DNA of 24,651 nt from Flavobacteriaceae bacterium UBA4439 (lineage in GTDB: Bacteria; Bacteroidota; Bacteroidia; Flavobacteriales; Flavobacteriaceae), in assembly GCA_002390455.1 (NCBI GenBank), contig DGPN01000001.1, positions 405 to 25,055 of the forward strand. The letters are read 5' to 3'. Shown here one piece after another: positions 15,778-24,093 of this stretch. The notes under the pieces were generated by a model, which was not told the DNA's origin, searched no databases, and saw only the letters and a list, made by a program, of their open reading frames with translations. Within the stretch, counting starts at the first letter, position 1. The number at the start of each line of letters is the position of its first letter. The position numbers and the translations under genes are program-made.

Positions 15778-17322
15778 ATGAATTTAAAAATCATATACTT
15801 AATGTGTTTGATGTTGATCGCTTGTGGCCCGTCAACCAACAATGAACAGCAAAAACATCCCAATATTATTTTTGTAATGTCCGATGATCACACCAGTCAG
15901 GCCTGGGGTATTTATGGCGGTGCTTTGGAAAATTATGCGGTCAATCAAAACATCAAGAGGTTGGCGGCTGAAGGAGTGGTTTTGGACAATGCCTTTTGTA
16001 CCAATTCTATTTGTGTCCCCAGCCGAGCTTCCATCCTTACTGGCCAATACAGTCACAACAATCAAGTATATACCCTTAGCCACGCATTGGATCCCAATCG
16101 TCAGAATGTGGCACAGCTCCTTCAAGAATCGGGTTATCAAACCGCAATTGTTGGAAAGTGGCACTTAAAAGACAAACCTTCTGGTTTTGATTATTTCAAT
16201 ATTCTACCGGGGCAGGGGAGGTATAACAATCCCATTTTAAAAAACAAAGACAATTGGGAATACGGTAACAAAGGAGGGAAGGAGTTCAAAGGATTCTCCG
16301 CCGATGTCATCATGAATGAATCCCTCAAGTGGTTGGATCAGAGAGACAAAGAGAAGCCCTTTATGTTGATGACCCATTTTAAAGCTACCCACGAGCCCTT
16401 TGACTATCCCGAACGATTTGAAAATTTGTTTGAAAACGATACGATTCCAGAACCTGTCTCATTACTCGATTTTGACCCTCAACAGTCGGGACGGAGTTTT
16501 GATGGGCAAATCCTTGAAATTTTGGCAGAGCGCTGGCGGCAAGCCTCAATTGAGGACAACGGCCGTTACCCTGGACTTCCTTTTGATACCGAAGGCTTGG
16601 ATGCTGTTCAGGCAAGGAAAAAAACCTATCAGAAATTTGTCAAAGACTTTTTGAAATCAGCCGCTGCCATAGACGATAATATCGGTAGAATGTTGACCTA
16701 TTTGGATGAAAACGGTTTGACCGATAACACCCTGATTATATATACTTCTGACCAAGGCTATTTTTTGGGGGAACACGGAATGTTCGACAAGCGAATGTTT
16801 TTGGAAGAATCTGCTCGTATGCCCTTTGTCATTCGTTATCCAAAGGAAATCCCTGCTGGAAAAAGGGTAAAAGACATCATTCTGAATATCGATTTTCCCT
16901 CACTGCTTTTGGACTATGCAGGAATTCCCCAACCCGAACAATTCCAGGGAGAGAGCTTTCGTAAAAACCTCAAAATGGAAACTCCCGATCAGTGGAGGGA
17001 TAAAATGTACTACCGATACTATGCTCATGCACTCAATCGACCAGCACATCTTGGCATTCGTACAAATCGTCATAAACTGATTTTTTACTACGGTCTGTCA
17101 CTAGGTCTTAAGGGAACCTATACCGATGAAGCGACTCCCCCCGCTTGGGAATTTTACGATTTGGAAAATGACCCACTGGAACTCAAAAATCAATACCACA
17201 ATCCAAAGTACAAAAACATCATTAAGCAATTAAAAGAGGATTTGGTGGAGTTGAGAGCCAATTATGGGGATGCTTTGACCGATGGAGCTGAGATAAAGAA
17301 AGTAATACAAGAGAATTGGTAA
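15778..17322 (+). CDS. Sulfatase, S1_11-like, lipoprotein
   Basis: The protein is 514 aa from the ATG at 15778. The frame is open further upstream, from a GTG at 15718 that is part of the operator-like motif, and an ATG at 15751 is possible, but 15778 gives a standard lipoprotein signal (LIAC, Cys16). Active-site segments are MSDDHTSQAW (34-43), CVPSR (Cys79 to Arg83) with ASILTGQYSH, VGKWHL (125-130) and YTSDQGYFLGEHGMFDKR (322-339). The DDHTSQAW and TNSICVPSR forms resemble S1_11 enzymes, which include N-acetylglucosamine-6-sulfatases, but hexose or uronic acid 6-O or other positions are possible. A C-terminal segment (HKLIFYYG; WEFYDLENDPLELKN) is complete. It is first of two sulfatases on the plus strand, divergent from unit A, and probably regulated by the motif at 15716. 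Confidence 0.9.
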   Translation: MNLKIIYLMCLMLIACGPSTNNEQQKHPNIIFVMSDDHTSQAWGIYGGALENYAVNQNIKRLAAEGVVLDNAFCTNSICVPSRASILTGQYSHNNQVYTLSHALDPNRQNVAQLLQESGYQTAIVGKWHLKDKPSGFDYFNILPGQGRYNNPILKNKDNWEYGNKGGKEFKGFSADVIMNESLKWLDQRDKEKPFMLMTHFKATHEPFDYPERFENLFENDTIPEPVSLLDFDPQQSGRSFDGQILEILAERWRQASIEDNGRYPGLPFDTEGLDAVQARKKTYQKFVKDFLKSAAAIDDNIGRMLTYLDENGLTDNTLIIYTSDQGYFLGEHGMFDKRMFLEESARMPFVIRYPKEIPAGKRVKDIILNIDFPSLLLDYAGIPQPEQFQGESFRKNLKMETPDQWRDKMYYRYYAHALNRPAHLGIRTNRHKLIFYYGLSLGLKGTYTDEATPPAWEFYDLENDPLELKNQYHNPKYKNIIKQLKEDLVELRANYGDALTDGAEIKKVIQENW

Positions 17323-17397
17323 ATCTTTCAAACCAAATAAACCTTTATTCATTTCATCTGATTTGGTAAGAAGGGTTTATGATGGTTCTTATAAATC

Positions 17398-18882
17398 ATG
17401 AAAAAAATATTTCAACTCCTCCTCTTTATCCTTTTGGCTTTTGGTTGTGAATCCGAAAAAAAAGCCCCAGAGGTTCCATCTCCTAATGTTCTTTTTATTG
17501 CGGTTGACGATCTGAGGCCCGAATTGGGAATCTATGGAAATCAGTTTGTCAAAAGCCCCAATATTGATCAACTTGCAAGAGAGGGCAGTTTTTTTAAAAG
17601 ACATTATGTGCAAGTTCCCACCTGTGGTGCCTCTCGTTATAGTTTGATGACGGGGCTTAGACCTCAAAAAAGAGTACACATAGACAATAGCGTTTTCTAT
17701 AAAGAAATGGCCAATCAAAAAGAAAAGGAGCGACCCGAATCTTTTGTCCATCATTTCAAAAGAAATGGTTACACCACTGTTGGTATTGGAAAATTGAGTC
17801 ATTCTGTAGATGGTCTGGTTTATGGATATAGGGAAGAACCTTCAGACATCAAAGAGATGCCCTACAGTTGGAGTCGTTTTGTGTTCAACCCGGGTAAATG
17901 GAAAACAGGATGGAACGCCTTTTTTGCCTATGCCAATGGAGAAAATCGTCAAAGTTTAAACGGACAAGTGAAACCCTATGAAAGTGCTGCGGTTTCCGAT
18001 GAGGGTTACCCTGACGGATTAATTCTTAAAAGTGCCCTACAGGAGTTGAGAAAATTAAAAACCCAACAAAAACCATTTTTTCTGGGTGTTGGATTTTTCA
18101 AACCCCATTTGCCTTTTAACGCCCCCAAAAAATATTGGGACTTGTACGACCGATCTTCTATTCCCATTGCTTCCGATCCTTTTATCCCACAAAACGTTCA
18201 CCCTAAAAGCGTTGGAAGAATGGGAGAGTTTTACAATTATAAATTATCAGACGAAAAGCCAACCCTTGACCAAGCTGTTTCAGATGACTATGCCCGAAAA
18301 TTAATTCATGGATATTATGCTTCCATTAGTTATATCGACCATCTGATAGGTCAACTCTTGGCAGAACTCAAGGCCCTTGATTTGGACAAAAATACTATGA
18401 TTGTATTGTGGGGCGATCATGGTTGGCATTTGGGAAATGACAGAAAATGGGGGAAACACAGTCTTTTTGAACGATCTCTCAAAAGTGCATTGATTATCAA
18501 ACTACCAGAAAAACATCACAAATCGCAAGAGATCAACACCATTGTGGAGTCGGTAGATTTATACCCCACTCTCTTGGATTATTGTCGAATTTCTCAACCT
18601 TATGACATGGATGGTAAAAGCCTTTTGGGATTGATTCAATCTGGAAAATCCGATAAAATCAACCAAGCTTTTGGTTTTTGGAAGGATGGGATTAGCATCA
18701 AAACCGATTCCTATCGATTGACAAAGTTTTATAGGGAAGAAGAGCCTAAGATTGAACTCTACAATCACCTAAGCGATCCTGAGGAAAACCAGAATATCGC
18801 CGAAGATCACCCAAAAATAGTTGATTCATTGGTTTTGATTTTGGAAGAGAAGCTACCAAGTTTTTATTCTATAATACGGTAA
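17398..18882 (+). CDS. Sulfatase, S1_7-like (iduronate-2-sulfatase-like), lipoprotein
   Basis: The protein is 494 aa, lipobox AFGC (Cys17). FIAVDDLRPELGIYGN (33-48) is the classic iduronate-2-sulfatase-type metal-site segment. The formylglycine motif is CGASR (Cys76 to Arg80), with Ala78 where most S1 enzymes have Pro; the general pattern C-x-[PA]-x-R still holds and this form occurs in the subfamily. GIGKLSHSVDG (129-139) replaces the usual GK-x-x-H context. GFFKPHLPFNAPKKYWDLY (232-250) and WGDHGWHLGNDRKWGKH (338-354) are strongly S1_7-like. The family includes enzymes that remove 2-O-sulfate from uronic acids and sulfate from algal sugars. It lies 75 bases after the first plus-strand sulfatase with no clear terminator between, so they may be co-transcribed. 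Confidence 0.9.
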   Translation: MKKIFQLLLFILLAFGCESEKKAPEVPSPNVLFIAVDDLRPELGIYGNQFVKSPNIDQLAREGSFFKRHYVQVPTCGASRYSLMTGLRPQKRVHIDNSVFYKEMANQKEKERPESFVHHFKRNGYTTVGIGKLSHSVDGLVYGYREEPSDIKEMPYSWSRFVFNPGKWKTGWNAFFAYANGENRQSLNGQVKPYESAAVSDEGYPDGLILKSALQELRKLKTQQKPFFLGVGFFKPHLPFNAPKKYWDLYDRSSIPIASDPFIPQNVHPKSVGRMGEFYNYKLSDEKPTLDQAVSDDYARKLIHGYYASISYIDHLIGQLLAELKALDLDKNTMIVLWGDHGWHLGNDRKWGKHSLFERSLKSALIIKLPEKHHKSQEINTIVESVDLYPTLLDYCRISQPYDMDGKSLLGLIQSGKSDKINQAFGFWKDGISIKTDSYRLTKFYREEEPKIELYNHLSDPEENQNIAEDHPKIVDSLVLILEEKLPSFYSIIR

Positions 18883-19035
18883 AAACAAACTATTTGTTAC
18901 TTAATCCATCAGTTTGACTTGGTATAGCGATTCTTCAGGCTTTTTTAGTTCGTCAATCTAATATTTTGTATCTGTTGATAAAACGGGAATGCTAAGAAAA
19001 ACAAAAAAAAACAATTTTTTTTAACAAGTTTTTAT

Positions 19036-19043
19036 TAAGTTTG
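19036..19043 (+). promoter_or_regulatory. Bacteroidota -7 box of the susCD promoter
   Basis: TAAGTTTG fits TAnnTTTG exactly and lies 60 bases upstream of the SusC-like ATG. The 221-base gap before it (18883-19103) holds no gene and no clear terminator; a -33 element is not evident in the poly-T stretch. The operator-like motif begins 5 bases downstream. Confidence 0.55.
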
Positions 19044-19048
19044 CTAAA

Positions 19049-19061
19049 GTGTGCGCACACG
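19049..19061. promoter_or_regulatory. Operator-like motif copy 3 (GTGTGCGCACACG), upstream of susC
   Basis: GTGTGCGCACAC is a perfect 12-base palindrome, and the 13-mer differs from copies 1 and 2 only at one central base (C for T). It overlaps the expected transcription start downstream of the TAAGTTTG box and is 43 bases before the SusC ATG. It is consistent with a repressor-binding site controlling glycan import. Confidence 0.72.
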
Positions 19062-19103
19062 TTGTGAAGTTCACAAATTTATTAACTTTATTAAAAACAA
19101 AAT

Positions 19104-22100
19104 ATGAAAATTAAAAGTCATCACTTTTTAGTGACATTAATGCTTTTTTTCACATTCAACTTCAGCTTTTCGCAAAGAACTATCGAAGGAAATGTTTCTG
19201 ATGAATCAGGGGTGCCTTTGCCAGGAGTCAATGTGATCATTAAAGGAAGCCAATCTGGGACATCCACTGACTTTGATGGAAATTATTCAATCTCCACCGC
19301 TGACGACGATGTAATAACATTTTCCTTTGTCGGGTTTTTGGATAAAGAAATTGAGGTTGCCACTGCCGACTCATTTGACATATCCATGGAAATGGGATCC
19401 GATGAATTGGAAGAGATTGTTTTGACAGGTTATGGATCGGTCAAAAAGAGTGATTTGACGGGAGCCATTGCTCAAATCAAATCAGAGGTCATTCAAAGGT
19501 CAAATCCTACCCAAGCTGCAGCTAGTTTACAAGGTCAAGTTGCGGGGGTGAATGTTACCAGAGCCAAAGGAAGACCTGGAGATGATATTGACATCAATAT
19601 CAGGGGCTTGAACAACTTTGACAACGAAAAAACACGACCATTGGTTGTAGTTGACGGTATCTTAGGGGCTAATCTTAATGACATCAATCCAGTTGACATT
19701 CAAACCATTGACGTGCTTAAAGATGCATCTTCCACGGCTGTATATGGATCTAGAGGTGCCAATGGTGTTATCATTGTTACCACTAAAAAAGGGGGGGAAG
19801 GTAAACCTAGTGTTTCTTATAATGGCTATTATGGTGTAAAAACAAGAGCCCATATGCCTAGTATGATGTCTTCTCAACAATTTTATGATGTGTATAAAGA
19901 TGAAGATAAATTTGGAAGAGGTTTCACAGAGCAAGAAATGTACAACATTCAAAATGGAATTACTACCGATTGGCTTGATCTGATTTCTCAAACAGCAACT
20001 CAACAAAATCACACCGTTTCCGTGTCTGGTGGTTCGAAATCCACTACCTATAATTTTTCTGCTGGGAAACAAGAAGAGCAAGGTATGACTCAAAATAATC
20101 AATACACTCGTCTCAGCTTAAATGCCGGAATAGAAAGTCAAGTTTCTGATAAAATGAAGGTTGGTTTTACCGCCTACATTACGGATAATGAAAGAGACTG
20201 GGGTTCTACTGAGGCACTCAGATCTGCAATGAGAGCAAGACCCTCAGGAACCCCATACTTTGACGATATTCAATTTCCCAACAAAAGAGACACCAATTTT
20301 GGAGCAGTAAATGATTATGCTTTTTTTATGGGAATCAATGATTCTCAGGTCATCAATCCTCTAGTAGAAATTGATCCTGAAAACTTTCAAAGAGAAAGAC
20401 GGTCAAACTCTATGATTGCAAATGTCTATCTAGAATACGAATTTATCCCTGGTTTAAAGTTTAAAACATCCTATTCAGCTTACAACAATAACCAGAGAGA
20501 CGGCGATTATAGAGGAACTTACACCAAATCCCAAAAAGGTTCAAGAAACCCTAAAGCAACTACTAGCAATCTTAAAACTTCCAATTATACCCTTGATAAT
20601 ACATTGAATTATCAAAAGCAATTTGGAAAGCACTCCATAGATGCGGTTGCACTTTTTAGTGTATTTGAAGAGTATCGGGAGAGTATGCAGATTAGTGTTG
20701 AGGATCTTCCCTATCGATCTCTTTGGCATAATACGGGGTCTGGAGCTACAATAAAAGCTTACAATACCAATTTGGAAGAGTACTCGATTGTGTCTTACAT
20801 GGGTAGAATTAACTACAGTTATGATGACAAATACTTATTAACGGTTACTGGAAGACGTGATGGTGCATCTCAATTGGCAGAAGGAAACAAATGGGCTTTT
20901 TTCCCATCAGCTGCCCTTGGGTGGAGAATGTCAGAAGAGGCATTCATCAAAGATTTGGGATTGTTTTCCAATCTTAAATTGAGAGCGAGTTATGGTGAGG
21001 TTGGAAACAATTCCAGTATCAATCCATATGCTACTCAACCTAATATTTATCAGACCTATTACGATTTTGATGGTTCGGCCTCTCTTGGTTATACCATCAA
21101 CTCCTTGTCAAATCAAGGACTGGTTTGGGAGAGAAGTAAAGAAATCAATGTCGGACTTGATTTTGGCTTGTCAGATATCAAAATAAGTGGAACAGTAGAG
21201 TACTATAAGAGAAATACTGAAGATTTGATTTTAGATGATAAAGTTCCTAATTCTACAGGATTTAATAACGTTCTGGATAATGTTGGGGAAATTGAAAATT
21301 CAGGAATTGAAATTTCGCTCAATTCAGTAAATCTTACGTTACCCGACTTTTCATGGTCAACCAACCTAACTTTTACGGCTAATCAGGATAAAGTAGTAAA
21401 ACTCGCCGGAGGTCTTCTTGAAGACAAAGGAAACAAACGTTTCGTAGGTGAGTCAGTTAGAGCTCATTATTCCTACAAATTTTTAGGAATTTGGCAGTTG
21501 GGTGAAGAAGCAGCCGCTGCAGAGTATGGACAAGTACCAGGTCAGATCAAAATCATGGATCTCAACGACGACAAAAACATTAATTCAGATGATAGAATGA
21601 TATTGGGGAGTGAAACACCCGATTGGACTGCGGGTCTAAGGAATCAAATGAATTACAAAAATTGGGATCTGTCGTTTTTTATCTACACAAGACAAGGTTT
21701 GATGTATTCCAATGCATTCCTAAACGGAACCATGGGAGACATTGCCAGTGACCGATACAACAGATCTGCTGAAATTGATTACTGGACGCCTACCAATCCC
21801 AGTAATACATATTTTAGTCCAGAAACTGGACCTGGATTAAATTCCAAAAATGAGTCAAAGGGAGGTAGCTCTAGAGTTGGACTTAGTTATCAGATGGCAG
21901 ATTTTGTAAGAATTTCTGACATCACCATGGGCTATAGTTTACCCAAAAATGTTCTTGATGAATTGGGAGTATCAAGATTTAGAATTTACGGACAATTACA
22001 AAATCCTTTTGTTTTTACTGATTTTCTAACTTTTGATCCGGAATACAACTCTGGTGCCAATGACGATGATTTACCTTCAATGACCATGCTGATTGGGGTT

Positions 22101-22115
22101 AATCTTAACTTTTAA
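19104..22115 (+). CDS. SusC-like TonB-dependent outer-membrane receptor
   Basis: The protein is 1003 aa, the usual SusC length, with a signal peptide (cleavage near SFSQ, residue 24). Residues about 26-98 are the carboxypeptidase D regulatory-like domain (RTIEGNVSDESGVPLPGVNV). A TonB-box-like EEIVLTGYGSVKKSDLTGA (102-120) is followed by the plug domain (NPTQAAASLQGQVAGVNV; RPLVVVDGI; VLKDASSTAVYGSRGANGVI). The remaining 750 residues form the 22-strand barrel, ending in the aromatic-terminated GVNLNF. It imports oligosaccharides across the outer membrane with energy from TonB/ExbBD, working with the SusD lipoprotein encoded 18 bases downstream. Substrate cannot be read from the sequence, but its neighbours point to a sulfated rhamnose/uronate glycan. 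Expression is probably controlled by the -7 box and palindrome upstream. Confidence 0.95.
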   Translation: MKIKSHHFLVTLMLFFTFNFSFSQRTIEGNVSDESGVPLPGVNVIIKGSQSGTSTDFDGNYSISTADDDVITFSFVGFLDKEIEVATADSFDISMEMGSDELEEIVLTGYGSVKKSDLTGAIAQIKSEVIQRSNPTQAAASLQGQVAGVNVTRAKGRPGDDIDINIRGLNNFDNEKTRPLVVVDGILGANLNDINPVDIQTIDVLKDASSTAVYGSRGANGVIIVTTKKGGEGKPSVSYNGYYGVKTRAHMPSMMSSQQFYDVYKDEDKFGRGFTEQEMYNIQNGITTDWLDLISQTATQQNHTVSVSGGSKSTTYNFSAGKQEEQGMTQNNQYTRLSLNAGIESQVSDKMKVGFTAYITDNERDWGSTEALRSAMRARPSGTPYFDDIQFPNKRDTNFGAVNDYAFFMGINDSQVINPLVEIDPENFQRERRSNSMIANVYLEYEFIPGLKFKTSYSAYNNNQRDGDYRGTYTKSQKGSRNPKATTSNLKTSNYTLDNTLNYQKQFGKHSIDAVALFSVFEEYRESMQISVEDLPYRSLWHNTGSGATIKAYNTNLEEYSIVSYMGRINYSYDDKYLLTVTGRRDGASQLAEGNKWAFFPSAALGWRMSEEAFIKDLGLFSNLKLRASYGEVGNNSSINPYATQPNIYQTYYDFDGSASLGYTINSLSNQGLVWERSKEINVGLDFGLSDIKISGTVEYYKRNTEDLILDDKVPNSTGFNNVLDNVGEIENSGIEISLNSVNLTLPDFSWSTNLTFTANQDKVVKLAGGLLEDKGNKRFVGESVRAHYSYKFLGIWQLGEEAAAAEYGQVPGQIKIMDLNDDKNINSDDRMILGSETPDWTAGLRNQMNYKNWDLSFFIYTRQGLMYSNAFLNGTMGDIASDRYNRSAEIDYWTPTNPSNTYFSPETGPGLNSKNESKGGSSRVGLSYQMADFVRISDITMGYSLPKNVLDELGVSRFRIYGQLQNPFVFTDFLTFDPEYNSGANDDDLPSMTMLIGVNLNF

Positions 22116-22133
22116 TTTCAAAAATATTATAAC

Positions 22134-24008
22134 ATGAAAAATTTAAATGAAATTAAATCGAAAATGAAAACACTAAATATAATTATATTAACACTGGCTT
22201 TGACTGTTTTTATCGGGTGTGATACCGAGGAAATTTTAGTTGAAGAAAGTGTATCAAATCAGACGGCTACGGGTTATTTTTCATCAACTTCTGGTTTTGA
22301 GGACTTGAGTAAGTCAATTTATCCTTTACTAAGACCAATAACTCAAATGAGGGAACTCACATTGAACGGTACAGATATATTTTCTGGGTCATTAGCCTTT
22401 GATCAAGTGGGTAATCAACTCAATACAAGTATTGAAACTTATGGACCAGAATTAACTGAAGGTGTCAGTGAAGTCCAGGATATGTGGGTTTACAACTATA
22501 AAAACATCAATAGGGCCAATACCCTAATCAGCCGTGCTACTACTCTTGAAAATCCAGGGAATTATGCTGCTACGATTGACATCAGAGTTGCTGAGGCCAA
22601 ATTCATCAGATCTTTGTCTTTTTTCTACCTCGTTCAGCAATTTGGAGATATCCCTATGCCTCTTGAAGAAACTAATTCAGCGATAAAAGAGGTTACTCGT
22701 GTTCCCGCTGCAGAGGTTTATGCTCAGATTATCTCTGACTTAACCGAAGCTGAAGCCGCCTTACCTGACACTTCTTCCGATTATGGGAGAGCCACTAAAG
22801 GCGCTGCGCAGCATCTTTTAGCGAGGGTTTATCTGACAAGAGGATGGAACTTTAATAACTCACTTGGAGGTACTAATGCTGATTTTTCTTCAGCAAGAGA
22901 ATATGCAGACAAGGTAATTGTTGCTTACCCAATGGTTTCGGATTACAAAGATTTATTCCCCAAAAAATCTGAAGATCCAACCAATCAAACTCATGCTCCC
23001 GGAGATCAAAATGCACGGAATAGCGAAGTTGTTTTTGCCGTTCAATATTCGGATCAGGCTTTGACCAACGTCTTAGAATTGAGTGACCAAAGTGGTTCTT
23101 CAATTAATGGCGATGGAGGTAACAATTCTCACAGTATTTTTGGAGGTAGTCATGATGAATCCCCTGGAAGCCCAGGGAGAACTTCGGATTATAACAGACA
23201 ACTAGGAAATCACAATACTCTTCCAGGTGTTTGGAGATTATTCGATCCAAATACTGACTCCCGTTATGATTTGAACTTTGTTGAAAAAGTTTATGCGGTG
23301 GTAGATAATCCCGGTTTTGTTCCTGCAGATGGCGTTGCTCCAATTGATATAAGTGCTGGAGATGTTGTGGTTGAATACAGAGATTGGAATAACCCTGCCA
23401 CTTCATCGGCAGAAAGAGGTAAGGATGTTGGAGGTAATTTGGACTATGCAGTGATCAATACCGATGAAATTGGTATTATTGATGAATCAAATTATCACAA
23501 TGCCAACAAATCACCAATGATGTGGAAGTTTTGGGAGCCTGGTATTCCCTACGGAAACGGCTTTGGTGAGTTCGATCACCCAGTTATGAGATCTTCAGAA
23601 GCCTATCTTATCGCCGCTGAGGCCATTGTAAAAGGAGCTTCGAATGGATCGCTTGGATCTGCTGCTGACTACTACAACGCTGTTGTAAATAGAGCTGTTG
23701 GTGCTTCAAATACCGCCAATATGGCCGCTGATCCTAACGACCTTGATGATCTTACGACCAAAAGTTACAGAGCTTCTGGAACCGTTACCATCGATATGAT
23801 TCTTGACGAAAGAGCAAGAGAATTTATGGGCGAAGGCTTGAGATGGTATGACCTCAAAAGAACTGGTAAACTCATTGAAAGAGCTAAGGCATTCAATCCT
23901 TGGATTGGTGGACTTAACTATATTCAAGATTACCATTATTTGAGACCAATTCCACTTTCTGAAATTGACCTTTCATCAAATGAAGTGTCACAGAATCCTG
24001 GTTATTAA
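22134..24008 (+). CDS. SusD-like surface glycan-binding lipoprotein
   Basis: The protein is 624 aa, at the long end for SusD homologues. The lipobox is FIGC (Cys29). An in-frame ATG at 22164 would give a shorter, very standard signal (Cys19), so the true start may be there; 22134 is kept as the first ATG after susC. RagB/SusD features include the N-terminal TPR-type helices (MWVYNYKNINRANTLISRA, AEAKFIRSLSFFYLVQQFGD), KGAAQHLLARVYL, and the C-terminal RSSEAYLIAAEAIVKGAS and ILDERAREFMGEGLRWYDLKR, ending LRPIPLSEIDLSSNEVSQNPGY. It sits on the outer membrane as the lid of the SusC channel and captures glycan. A Gly/Ser/Asp-rich insertion around residues 325-355 is unusual in position and could shape substrate specificity. 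Confidence 0.94.
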   Translation: MKNLNEIKSKMKTLNIIILTLALTVFIGCDTEEILVEESVSNQTATGYFSSTSGFEDLSKSIYPLLRPITQMRELTLNGTDIFSGSLAFDQVGNQLNTSIETYGPELTEGVSEVQDMWVYNYKNINRANTLISRATTLENPGNYAATIDIRVAEAKFIRSLSFFYLVQQFGDIPMPLEETNSAIKEVTRVPAAEVYAQIISDLTEAEAALPDTSSDYGRATKGAAQHLLARVYLTRGWNFNNSLGGTNADFSSAREYADKVIVAYPMVSDYKDLFPKKSEDPTNQTHAPGDQNARNSEVVFAVQYSDQALTNVLELSDQSGSSINGDGGNNSHSIFGGSHDESPGSPGRTSDYNRQLGNHNTLPGVWRLFDPNTDSRYDLNFVEKVYAVVDNPGFVPADGVAPIDISAGDVVVEYRDWNNPATSSAERGKDVGGNLDYAVINTDEIGIIDESNYHNANKSPMMWKFWEPGIPYGNGFGEFDHPVMRSSEAYLIAAEAIVKGASNGSLGSAADYYNAVVNRAVGASNTANMAADPNDLDDLTTKSYRASGTVTIDMILDERAREFMGEGLRWYDLKRTGKLIERAKAFNPWIGGLNYIQDYHYLRPIPLSEIDLSSNEVSQNPGY

Positions 24009-24030
24009 TAAGAATTTTACTTCTTAACAA

Positions 24031-24066
24031 AAACCCGTTTTTGATCATTTTCAAAGACGGGTTTTT
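24031..24066 (+). terminator. Rho-independent terminator after susD
   Basis: AAACCCGTTTTTGA (24031-24044) pairs with TCAAAGACGGGTTT (24051-24064), 14 pairs with one G-U and a 6-base loop, followed by a T run ending at 24066. It lies 22 bases past the SusD stop and closes the SusCD transcript. Confidence 0.9.
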
Positions 24067-24093
24067 CATTTATTATCCCTTATTTTTGTTTCA

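Noticed and set aside
18883..19103. The 221-base gap before susC searched for a small gene, riboswitch or terminator
   Set aside because: Apart from the -7 box and palindrome I saw no open frame with a plausible start, no conserved RNA fold and no GC-rich hairpin with a T run.
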